The notes under the pieces: model-generated | Seen by the model: only the letters and a program-made list of their open reading frames with translations | The model's database searches: none | What the model was told of the DNA's origin: nothing | Shown here: in pieces, positions 26,167 through 34,263 of the stretch | Position numbering within the stretch: position 1 is the first letter of the stretch | How the letters are laid out: every line of letters begins with the position of its first letter | Program-made: the position numbers and the translations under genes | Assembly: GCF_019797765.1 (NCBI RefSeq) | Contig: NZ_CP081862.1 | Span: 3,720,001-3,784,000, forward strand | Source: Cellulomonas sp. C5510 | Lineage (GTDB): Bacteria > Actinomycetota > Actinomycetes > Actinomycetales > Cellulomonadaceae | Direction: 5' to 3' | Length of the DNA: 64,000 nt

Positions 26167-27132
26167 TCACCGCTGGCAGGTCGGGCACCAGTACAGCTTG
26201 CGCCCGGCCATCTCCTCGACGGCGACCGGCGTGCCGCACGTCCGGCACGGCTCCCCCGCCCGGCCGTAGACCCAGTGCCGCTCGGCCGGGTCCGCGAGCG
26301 CCGCGGCCCGGCCCGCCTGGTCGAGGTCCTCGCGCGTGAGCATGACGCCGGTGCGGATGCCGTCCGCGAGCAGCAGCGCCCAGTCGTCCCACAGCGCCCG
26401 GGCGGTGCCGGGCGGCACCCGCGTCCCCGGGGTGTGCGGGTCGAGACGCGCGCGGTACAGCAGCTCGGCGCGGTAGATGTTGCCGATGCCGGCGACGACC
26501 GCCTGGTCCATGAGGAGCTGGCCCACGGGCGTGCGGCGCGCGGTGAGCCGCTGCACCACGACGTCGGCCGCCGCGGGGCGGGAGGTGTCCGGCGGCGTGC
26601 CCGTGACCCGGGCGCGGACGTCGTCCTCGACCGCCGGGTCGGGCCCGAGCCGGTCGAGAGCGGCCGCCGTCGCGACCGGGTCGAGCACCTCGCACACCGT
26701 CGGGCCGCGCAGGTCGGCCACCGTCGCGTCCGTGGCGATGCGGACGCGCACCTGACCGACCGGCTCCGGCGGGAAGTCCTCGACCTCGGCGCCGACGTCG
26801 CCCTCCCGCTCTCCCTCGCCCATGCGCAGCCGGCGACGGACGCGCGGGGCACCGAGGCTCGCCACCGCGTCGGCGCCGTCCTCCAGCGGCGACACGACGC
26901 CCGCGAAGTCCCACGCGCCGTACAGCCCGAGGTGCACCCGCAGCACGTGGCCGCCCTCGAAGCCGAGGAACAGCTGCTTGCCGACGGCGGCGGAGGTCAG
27001 CAGCTCGCGGCCGTCGAGCAGCGCGGCCCCGGCGGCGAAGCGCCCCTGCGGGGACGACACCGCCGGGCGGCGCCCGACGAGGTCGCGGGCGAACTGGCGG
27101 GCGATGCGGTGGACGGTGTGACCCTCGGGCAT
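26167..27132 (-). CDS. nei: Endonuclease VIII-type DNA glycosylase (Nei1)
   Basis: 321-residue Fpg/Nei glycosylase-AP lyase for oxidised pyrimidines. The N-terminus MPEGHTVHRIARQ supplies the catalytic Pro2 and Glu3; SSPQGRF, VGKQLFLGF with the conserved Lys, and MDQAVVAGIGNIYRAELLYRARLDP (helix-two-turn-helix) match mycobacterial Nei1 closely. A C-terminal zinc finger has four cysteines (CRTCG...CPTCQR). About 30 residues near position 105-135 form an acidic insertion compared with mycobacteria. The ATG follows TAGCCT by six bases. Confidence 0.94.
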   Translation of the reverse strand: MPEGHTVHRIARQFARDLVGRRPAVSSPQGRFAAGAALLDGRELLTSAAVGKQLFLGFEGGHVLRVHLGLYGAWDFAGVVSPLEDGADAVASLGAPRVRRRLRMGEGEREGDVGAEVEDFPPEPVGQVRVRIATDATVADLRGPTVCEVLDPVATAAALDRLGPDPAVEDDVRARVTGTPPDTSRPAAADVVVQRLTARRTPVGQLLMDQAVVAGIGNIYRAELLYRARLDPHTPGTRVPPGTARALWDDWALLLADGIRTGVMLTREDLDQAGRAAALADPAERHWVYGRAGEPCRTCGTPVAVEEMAGRKLYWCPTCQR

Positions 27133-27138
27133 GCGCCC

Positions 27139-27144
27139 AGGCTA
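27139..27144 (-). promoter_or_regulatory. -10 hexamer TAGCCT for nei
   Basis: On the minus strand TAGCCT is followed by six bases and the ATG of nei, indicating its own leaderless-type promoter. Confidence 0.5.
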
Positions 27145-27160
27145 GGTGCGGGGTCGGACG

Positions 27161-27358
27161 TCAGTCGTCCCAGAACGCCGTCCACGCGCCCAGCACGAGC
27201 GCCACCGCGACGAGTCCGAGCGCCGGGCCCACGACCGTCCACGACCACGCGGCCGCGAGCTCCGTGACCGCGCCCCGGCCGGCGACGACGCGCTCGACGA
27301 GCGCCGAGGCGAGGCGCAGCACGATCTCCACCAGCGCGTCGGTCGACCCGCTCAGCAC
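27161..27358 (-). CDS. Small single-pass membrane protein, hypothetical
   Basis: 65 residues: an amphipathic N-terminal part, then one hydrophobic segment (TVVGPALGLVAVALVLGAWTAF, about 41-62) ending WDD. GTG start. A 14-codon upstream reading frame (ATG at 27396) ends with TGA overlapping this start, which could couple translation. It lies 29 bases upstream of nei on the same strand. Not recognised; could be spurious. Confidence 0.45.
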   Translation of the reverse strand: MLSGSTDALVEIVLRLASALVERVVAGRGAVTELAAAWSWTVVGPALGLVAVALVLGAWTAFWDD

Positions 27359-27525
27359 GGGCCCACCAGGCGCGCGGGGACGTCCGGGCTGGTCATGGCG
27401 ACCATCCTGTCAGCCACAGCCCGCTCTCAGGAAGTCCTCGGGCGCGTGTCGGCGGAGGTCCCCCGCCACCAGCCGCCCCGAGGGGGGAGGATGGTGTCCT
27501 CCCGGACCCGAGCCGCAGGACCCGC

Positions 27526-28254
27526 ATGCCTCCCACGACGCCCGCCCCCGACCCGGCCGCTGCGCCGCCGGAGCCGCCCGCGCCCAGCGAGCGCGGCCTC
27601 CGCGCGACGGCCCTCGTCGCGCTGCTCGTCCTCGCGCTCGCCGCCGGCGGGGGCGCGTGGCTGCTGCGCCACCAGCAGCAGGTCGCCCACGAGGAGCGGG
27701 CGCTGGCCGCGGCGCAGGAGGAGCTCGGCGCCGCGGTCGCCGACCTGGGAGCGGCGACCGCGGCCGGGGAGCAGGTGCTGCTCAGCACCGCCGGGCGGGT
27801 CGAGTCCGACGCGACGCGCGCCGCGCTCGCCGAGGCGCTCGAGGAGGCCACCGCGCTGGGGCCGGGCCCCGGCACGACCGGGTCGCGCGCGGAGCGCGCC
27901 GCGGCCGCCCGGGACCACGCCCGCGCCGCCGGACGCCGTGCCGCCGAGGTCCGTGCGGCGTCCGCGGACGCCGCGGAGTCCTCCGCCGCCTGGGAGCTGG
28001 CCCAGGCCGTCACGGGGCTCGCGGCCGCCCGGGACGCGCTGCGGGGCGCGGTGGCTCCCGCCGCCGCAGCGCTGGCCGAGGGGCGCGGGACGCCCGGGCA
28101 GCGCGCGGCGCTCGGTGCGGCGCTGACCGGGGCCGAGAGCGTCCTCGCCGCGCCGGTCGACCTGGCCGACGTCGACGCGGTGCTGGCCGCGACGCGCGAG
28201 GCGGACGGCGCCCGCGGGGCGGTCGAGCAGGCCGCGGGGCCCCTGCACGGCTGA
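27526..28254 (+). CDS. Hypothetical protein with one TM and an Ala-rich coiled coil
   Basis: 242 residues. A Pro-rich cytosolic start is followed by one TM (ATALVALLVLALAAGGGAWLL, about 27-47) and a long Ala/Glu-rich helical extracytoplasmic region (HEERALAAAQEELGAAVADL and similar) likely to form a coiled coil. No enzymatic motif. The upstream sequence has only a weak AGGA. It precedes the SNF2 gene by 49 bases in the same direction. Function unknown. Confidence 0.75.
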   Translation: MPPTTPAPDPAAAPPEPPAPSERGLRATALVALLVLALAAGGGAWLLRHQQQVAHEERALAAAQEELGAAVADLGAATAAGEQVLLSTAGRVESDATRAALAEALEEATALGPGPGTTGSRAERAAAARDHARAAGRRAAEVRAASADAAESSAAWELAQAVTGLAAARDALRGAVAPAAAALAEGRGTPGQRAALGAALTGAESVLAAPVDLADVDAVLAATREADGARGAVEQAAGPLHG

Positions 28255-28291
28255 CGCCCGGCCCGCCGCCGGGGGTGTCGGCCGCCTGTGG

Positions 28292-28297
28292 CACGAT
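28292..28297 (+). promoter_or_regulatory. -10-like hexamer CACGAT
   Basis: CACGAT lies six bases before the GTG start of the SNF2 helicase gene, a weaker version of the leaderless pattern. Confidence 0.35.
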
Positions 28298-28303
28298 CGC
28301 CCG

Positions 28304-31300
28304 GTGCCTGAGCCCGCCACCTCGCCGGAGCCGTGGCACGCCGTGCTCGACGGGTTGCTGGCGTGGGGCGGCACCCAGGACGCGGCACGCTCCGGGCGGG
28401 CGGCGCTCCAGCTGGAGGTGCGGGAGCTGACGCCCCGGACGCGGGACCGCTGGAACGGCCCGACGTCGCGCGCGGCCGGCCGGCGGGCTCCGGCGGACGG
28501 CGCCCCGGGCAGCGGCGAGCTGCGCCTCGGCGCCCGGCCCGTGGTCCGCACCACGCGCGGCTGGGCTCGCGCCGGCCTGACGTGGTCGAACCTGCCGCAC
28601 CTCCAGGAGCGGCTCGACCTGGACGACGCGCAGCACCGGTGGCTGTGCCAGCTCGGCGCGCTGCACCGGGCGGGGCGCCCGCCCCGACCCGGGGACGACC
28701 CGGGCTGGCTGTTCCTCGACGACTTCGTGAACCCCGTGCTCTGGGAGCTGCTCGCGCAGGCGGACGCCCTGGGGCTGCCGCTCGTGGGCGCCTCCGCGCG
28801 GGCCGTCGTCCGCGTCGGCGCCCGGGCCGCAGTGGGCATCGACGCCGCCCGGGTGGCCGGCGGCATCCGGCTCGGCGCCCGCGTGACGGTCGACGACGTC
28901 GCGGTGCCCGTCCGGCACGCGCACCCGGTCGGCACGCACGGCGTGTGGGTGGCCGACCCGACCCGACCGCGCGACGTCGTGCTCGCCCCCGTGGCCGAGC
29001 CGCTGACGCCGCAGCACCTCGCGCTGCTCGGCGCGGCCGGCGGCAGGACCGTCGGCCACGCCCTCGGGGCCGGCGTCGTGGTGCCCGACCACGAGGCGCC
29101 CGCGTTCCTCGCCGAGCACCTGCCGGCGCTGCGGGCCGGCATGGAGGTCACGAGCGCGGACGGGACGGTGGACCTGCCGCCGCCCGCCCCGCCGACGCTG
29201 GTGCTGACCGCGACCCACTCCCCCGGCCACGTGCTCGACCTGGCGTGGCGCTGGGACGCCGGGCGTGCGGCGGCTCCCGCGCCGGACCCGCGGCGGCTGC
29301 TCGCCGGCGTGGTACCCGAGGAGTGGTGGCCGCGGGACCCGGCCGGGGGCCCCGCTCCGGCCGGCGTGCTGCCCCGGCGGCTCACCCTGCGCGACGTGGA
29401 CGCCGCGGAGGCCGCCACGACCGTCCTGCCACGGCTCGCGGGCCTGCCGGGCGTGCGCGTGGACGTCGTCGGCGACGCACCGGCGTACCGCGAGCTGAGG
29501 GGGACGCCCGTGCTCACCGTCACCGCGCAGCCGACCGAGCAGAACGACTGGTTCGACCTCGGCGTCACCGTCACGCTGGAGGGCCGGACGGTGCCGTTCG
29601 TCCCGCTCTTCACGGCGCTCGCGAAGGGCCGGCGCAGGCTCCTGCTGGTCGACCACACCTACCTGTCCCTGGACCACCCCGCGCTCCAGCCCCTCGTCGA
29701 GCTCATCGCGGAGGCCCGCGACCTCGCCGAGTGGGAGACGGGGCTGCGGATCAGCCGGCACCAGACGTCCCTGTGGGAGGACCTGGCCGGGCTCGCGGAC
29801 GAGGCGGAGGCCGCCCCCGCCTGGCAGGCGCTCCTGGCCGAGGCGCAGGACCCCGCCGGCGGGACGGTGCCGCTGCCCGCGGGGCTGCAGGCGGAGCTGC
29901 GGCCGTACCAGGCCGAGGGGTTCCGGTGGCTGACGTTCCTCTGGCGGCACCGGGTCGGGGGCGTGCTGGCCGACGACATGGGACTCGGCAAGACGGTGCA
30001 GACCCTCGCCCTCGTGCAGCACGCCGTCGAGCAGCGCGGGCCCACGGAGCCGCGCCGGCCGTTCCTCGTGGTGGCGCCGACGTCGGTCGTCCCGAACTGG
30101 GTCGCGGAGGCGGCGCGGTTCACCCCGGGGCTGACCGTCCGCCGCGTGGCCGGCACCGAGGCGACCGCGCCCGTCCCCCTCGCGGACGTCGCCCGCGGGG
30201 CCGACGTCGTCGTCACCAGCTACGCGCTGCTCCGGCTCGACGCTGACGCGTACGCCGGGGTCGCGTCCGGCGACGGCTGGGCGGGCGTCGTCCTGGACGA
30301 GGCGCAGCAGGTGAAGAACGCCGCCTCCCGGGGGCACCGGGCCGTGCGGGACCTCGGCGTCCCGTTCACGCTGGCCGTCACGGGCACGCCCGTCGAGAAC
30401 TCGCTGACCGAGCTGCACGCGCTGCTGGCCCTCACGACACCCGGCCTGCTGCCGTCCGCGCGGCGGTTCGCCGAGCAGTACGTCCGGCCCGTCGAAGGCG
30501 TCCACGCGGGCATCAGCACCGGCCCCGGGGCGGGTGACCTGCCCGCGAGCGCCGAGCGTCTGCGGTCCCAGCGGCTCGACCGGCTCCGGCGCCGGGTGCG
30601 GCCGTTCCTGCTGCGTCGCACCAAGGACCTGGTCGCCGCCGACCTGCCCGACCGCCAGGAGCAGACCCTCGCCGTCGAGCTGTCCCCGGAGCACCGAGCG
30701 GTGTACGACCGGTACCTCCAGCTCGAGCGGCAGAAGGTCCTCGGGCTCGTCGACGACCTGGACCGGCAGCGGTTCATCGTCTACCGCTCGCTCACCCTGC
30801 TGCGGATGCTGGCCCTCGACGCCTCCCTCGTCGACCCGGCCCTGGCCGGCGTGCCGTCGGCGAAGACCGACGCGCTGGTGGAGCAGATCGCCGACGTCGT
30901 GGCCGAGGGTCACCGGGCGCTCGTGTTCAGCCAGTTCACGTCGTACCTGGCGCTCGTCGCCGAGAGGCTGACCGGTGCGGGCGTCGAGCACGCCTACCTG
31001 GACGGCTCGACGACCCGGCGCGAGGAGGTCGTCGACGGGTTCCGCACCGGCGACGCCCCCGTGTTCCTGCTGAGCCTGCGCGCGGGCGGCACCGGCCTGA
31101 ACCTCACCGAGGCCGACTACGTGTTCCTGCTCGACCCGTGGTGGAACCCGGCGGTCGAGCAGCAGGCCGTCGACCGCGCGCACCGCATCGGGCAGCACCG
31201 CACCGTCATGGTCTACCGGCTCATCGCGGCCGGCACGATCGAGGAGAAGGTCGTGGCGCTCCAGCGCCGCAAGGCCGCCCTGGTCGACGCGGTGGTCGAC

Positions 31301-31360
31301 GACGGCGACCTGTTCGCGGCGGCGGTCACCGCGGCGGAGGTGCGGGAGCTGCTCGGGTGA
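28304..31360 (+). CDS. SNF2-family DEAD/DEAH-box helicase (HepA-like)
   Basis: 1018 residues. The N-terminal half (1-510) is an uncharacterised region typical of bacterial SNF2 proteins. The motor follows: LQAELRPYQAEGFRWL (motif Q region), Walker A DDMGLGKT at about 556-563, DEAQ box at about 664, SAT-like VTGTPVENSLTELHALL, a second RecA lobe with VFSQFTSYLALV, and the end motifs RAGGTGLNLTEADYVFLLDPWWNPAVEQQAVDRAHRIGQ (spread over about 925-965). It uses ATP to translocate on DNA, probably in transcription recycling or repair. No restriction or phage-defence partner is adjacent. Confidence 0.93.
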   Translation: MPEPATSPEPWHAVLDGLLAWGGTQDAARSGRAALQLEVRELTPRTRDRWNGPTSRAAGRRAPADGAPGSGELRLGARPVVRTTRGWARAGLTWSNLPHLQERLDLDDAQHRWLCQLGALHRAGRPPRPGDDPGWLFLDDFVNPVLWELLAQADALGLPLVGASARAVVRVGARAAVGIDAARVAGGIRLGARVTVDDVAVPVRHAHPVGTHGVWVADPTRPRDVVLAPVAEPLTPQHLALLGAAGGRTVGHALGAGVVVPDHEAPAFLAEHLPALRAGMEVTSADGTVDLPPPAPPTLVLTATHSPGHVLDLAWRWDAGRAAAPAPDPRRLLAGVVPEEWWPRDPAGGPAPAGVLPRRLTLRDVDAAEAATTVLPRLAGLPGVRVDVVGDAPAYRELRGTPVLTVTAQPTEQNDWFDLGVTVTLEGRTVPFVPLFTALAKGRRRLLLVDHTYLSLDHPALQPLVELIAEARDLAEWETGLRISRHQTSLWEDLAGLADEAEAAPAWQALLAEAQDPAGGTVPLPAGLQAELRPYQAEGFRWLTFLWRHRVGGVLADDMGLGKTVQTLALVQHAVEQRGPTEPRRPFLVVAPTSVVPNWVAEAARFTPGLTVRRVAGTEATAPVPLADVARGADVVVTSYALLRLDADAYAGVASGDGWAGVVLDEAQQVKNAASRGHRAVRDLGVPFTLAVTGTPVENSLTELHALLALTTPGLLPSARRFAEQYVRPVEGVHAGISTGPGAGDLPASAERLRSQRLDRLRRRVRPFLLRRTKDLVAADLPDRQEQTLAVELSPEHRAVYDRYLQLERQKVLGLVDDLDRQRFIVYRSLTLLRMLALDASLVDPALAGVPSAKTDALVEQIADVVAEGHRALVFSQFTSYLALVAERLTGAGVEHAYLDGSTTRREEVVDGFRTGDAPVFLLSLRAGGTGLNLTEADYVFLLDPWWNPAVEQQAVDRAHRIGQHRTVMVYRLIAAGTIEEKVVALQRRKAALVDAVVDDGDLFAAAVTAAEVRELLG

Positions 31361-31429
31361 CCCGGCACCGCGCTGCTCCGGGCGGGTGACGGCGGCGGGC
31401 GGCGCTCCCGTCCGCCGCCGGGCCGCCGG

Positions 31430-31435
31430 TAGGGT
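31430..31435 (+). promoter_or_regulatory. -10 hexamer TAGGGT of the serralysin-like gene
   Basis: TAGGGT lies 47 bases before the ATG at 31483, so this gene would have a 5' leader of about 40 bases. No clear -35. Confidence 0.35.
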
Positions 31436-31482
31436 CGGCAGGTCTGCGACCAGGACCTTCATCCCTTCCGATTCGGATCCCC

Positions 31483-34251
31483 ATGCCCCGCGCCCTGACC
31501 GTCCCGGCCACCGCCTGGCGCCGACGCGTCTGCGCCGCCGCCCTCGCCCTCGTCGCGGGAGCGCCGCTGGCCGCCGGTCCCCTCGTGCACGCCGCCCCCG
31601 CCGCCGCCCTCGCGGTGCCCCCGTCCGGGGACCCGGCCGTCGACTCGCTGCTCAGCGGGGCGCGCTGGTCCGGTACCGCCCTCACCTACGCGTTCCCGGA
31701 GGACGCCGCCGCCCTCACCGACGTGGACGCCGCGTACGTGACGGCGCTCGACGCGGACGAGCGCGACCGGCTCCGCCAGCAGCTCGACCGGTGGGCGCGC
31801 CCGTCCGGTCTGACGTTCACCGAGGTCACGGACCCCGCCGCCGCGGACATCCGGGTGTACTGGTACCGCTCGCCGGACAACCTGACGGCCCGGGTGCCGC
31901 AGACGCCCGGGGACGGTCCGGTCGACGTGCAGCTCGGAGCGGGGCTGACGAGCGGTCAGCTCGCCGGCGCGGGGACCTACACCGGCTTCACCGTGCTGCA
32001 CGAGCTGGGGCACGCGCTGGGCCTGAAGCACCCGCACGACGCCGTCGGGGGCTTCCCCGCGGCCGAACCCGGGACGCACTCCGTCGCGACGACGGTCATG
32101 AGCTACTCGAGCTGGCCCGGCGCCCCCGCGGGTGCCTACAGCATCGCCGACGGCAGCTACCCGTCGTCCCCGATGCTGCAGGACGTCTCCGCGATCCAGC
32201 ACCTCTACGGCGTGGGGGCGAACAACGCCTGGGACACCACCTACATGTTCGACCCCGGTGCCGAGGTCGTCTTCACGACGATCTGGGACAGCGCCGGCAC
32301 GGACACGTACAGCTTCGCGTCGTACACCACCGACCTGCGCGTGGACCTGCGCCCCGGCGGCTGGACCGACCTCGGGGGGCAGTACCCGGTGCTCGACACC
32401 GACGACGTCACCCGCCGGTCGCCGAACATCGCCACGGCGCACCTGCCCGCCGGCAGCACGGAGGGCCTGATCGAGGACGCCGTCGGCGGGTCCGGCGACG
32501 ACGTGCTGATCGGCAACCAGGCCGACAACCGGCTCACCGGCAGGGCGGGCGCGGACGTCGTCGTCGTGCCCGCCGCCGGCCCGTCCGGCACCGACACGAT
32601 CACCGACCTCGGGGTCGAGGACGCCGTCGAGGTGCGCGACCTCGCGACGCCCGGCGAGCCCCGCGTCCCGCTGACCGCCGTGCTGGGCGAGGGGGACGGC
32701 TCGGCGCTCGGGGCGGGACAGGTCCAGGTCCAGGCCGACCCGGGCGGGACCCGCGTGCACCTCGGGATCGACGCCGCCGCGGGAGCGGACGCCACCCTCG
32801 TCGTGCCCGGGTCGGCGACCCCCGCGTCGTACGTCGTGGTCGACGGCCGGCTCCGGCTCTCCCCGGCCGCGCCGCCCGCCCCCCGCGCGCTCCGGCTCGA
32901 CCCCGCGAGCGACACCGGTGGCGCGGGCACGCACACCTCCGACACCACCCCCACCGTGACCGGCACCGCGTGGCCGGGGAGCACCGTGACCCTGCTGGAC
33001 GGGGGCACCGAGCTCGGCACCGGCACCGCGGACGCCGCGGGGTCCTGGACCATCACCGCGCCGACCCGGCCGGAGGGCGAGCGCACGTTCACCGCGCGGG
33101 CGACCGCCTCCGTCCTCGGCAGCGTCCTGACCTCCTCGGCCGGCGAGCCGCTGACGGTGGTCGTCGACACCACGTCTCCCGAGGCCCCGCGTCTGGTGCC
33201 GGCGACCCTCCGGGCGAGCGCGGCGCCGGACGCCACCGCGGGGACGCTCGTCGCGCAGGACGCCCACGGGCCCGTCGCGTTCACCCTGGTCCCGGGCGCG
33301 GGCGACGCCGACAACGCCCTGTTCCGGGTCTCCGACGGCACCCTCCTGCTCAGCGATCCCGCCACCGCCGGCCCGGGCGAGCGCCGGGTGCGGGTGGCCG
33401 CGACCGACCGCGCCGGGAACCGCGGCGAGGCCCCGCTCGTCGTGACGGTGCTGCCCGCGGCGACGCCGGTCGTGTCGGCCCAGCCGGGCGACACCGGACC
33501 TGTCGTCCCCGGCGGCTCCGCGACGTTCACCGTCGCTGCCGCGGACCCCGCGTCGGTCGGGTCGGTGGTCTGGGAGACCGCCGCCTCACCGACGGCCCCC
33601 GACGCGGCCTGGCAGCGGGTGCCGGGTGCCGCCGCGCTCACGCTGCGGGTGACCGCCGGCCCCGGTCCGGACACCTGGTTCCGCGCGCGGCTCGCCGGGA
33701 GCGACGGGACGGAGGCGGTCACGCGCGCGGCCCTGCTGCGGGTGTGGGACGTCGCCACGGAGGTGGCCGCCGACACCGCCGGGCTCGTCGCGCGCCACCC
33801 CGACGCGCCCGGGCTCGCGGACGTCGCCCTCGGCTTCGACCCGGCCGCCCTGCCCGGGACGGTGGACCTGACCGTCCCCTGGGCGGAGGCCGACGCCGCG
33901 GTGACCGTGTACGCGTACTCGACGCCGCGGCTGCTGGGGACGTTCCCGGTCCGCGACGGCCGGGCCGTCCTGGCCGGTCTGGACCTCGAGGCCGGCGCCC
34001 ACCACCTGGTCCTGGTCGGCGTCGACACGACCACCACCGTCGTCCTGCGGTACGACACGGCGGCACCCGCCGTCCAGCCCGCGGCCCCTCCGGTGGCGGT
34101 CGGGCCGGCCGGCGCGTCCCCGGTGACCGCGCGCGTCCCGCTGGCCGTCACCGGGACGACGGCCGCCGGGGCCGCGGTCCCGGCCGTCCTCCTGGTGGGT
34201 GCGGGCCTGCTGCTGCGGGCCGCGGCCACGCGGCGGCGGCGCGCGAGCTGA
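31483..34251 (+). CDS. Serralysin-like zinc metalloprotease with RTX-like repeats and LAVTG sorting signal
   Basis: 922 residues. Signal peptide (about 1-42), then an M10-type catalytic domain with HELGHALGLKH at 173-183 (three zinc His and the Glu) and Met-turn VMSYSS at about 205. Next comes a serralysin C-domain-like region with one or two Gly/Asp-rich calcium repeats (GGSGDDVLIGNQADNRLTG, about 335). Ig-like surface domains follow. The end has LAVTG (887-891), a hydrophobic stretch and RRRR, the arrangement of a sortase class E substrate. So it is probably secreted by Sec and linked to peptidoglycan. Monocistronic, after the helicase gene. Confidence 0.88.
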   Translation: MPRALTVPATAWRRRVCAAALALVAGAPLAAGPLVHAAPAAALAVPPSGDPAVDSLLSGARWSGTALTYAFPEDAAALTDVDAAYVTALDADERDRLRQQLDRWARPSGLTFTEVTDPAAADIRVYWYRSPDNLTARVPQTPGDGPVDVQLGAGLTSGQLAGAGTYTGFTVLHELGHALGLKHPHDAVGGFPAAEPGTHSVATTVMSYSSWPGAPAGAYSIADGSYPSSPMLQDVSAIQHLYGVGANNAWDTTYMFDPGAEVVFTTIWDSAGTDTYSFASYTTDLRVDLRPGGWTDLGGQYPVLDTDDVTRRSPNIATAHLPAGSTEGLIEDAVGGSGDDVLIGNQADNRLTGRAGADVVVVPAAGPSGTDTITDLGVEDAVEVRDLATPGEPRVPLTAVLGEGDGSALGAGQVQVQADPGGTRVHLGIDAAAGADATLVVPGSATPASYVVVDGRLRLSPAAPPAPRALRLDPASDTGGAGTHTSDTTPTVTGTAWPGSTVTLLDGGTELGTGTADAAGSWTITAPTRPEGERTFTARATASVLGSVLTSSAGEPLTVVVDTTSPEAPRLVPATLRASAAPDATAGTLVAQDAHGPVAFTLVPGAGDADNALFRVSDGTLLLSDPATAGPGERRVRVAATDRAGNRGEAPLVVTVLPAATPVVSAQPGDTGPVVPGGSATFTVAAADPASVGSVVWETAASPTAPDAAWQRVPGAAALTLRVTAGPGPDTWFRARLAGSDGTEAVTRAALLRVWDVATEVAADTAGLVARHPDAPGLADVALGFDPAALPGTVDLTVPWAEADAAVTVYAYSTPRLLGTFPVRDGRAVLAGLDLEAGAHHLVLVGVDTTTTVVLRYDTAAPAVQPAAPPVAVGPAGASPVTARVPLAVTGTTAAGAAVPAVLLVGAGLLLRAAATRRRRAS

Positions 34252-34263
34252 CGCCGCGCCGCC

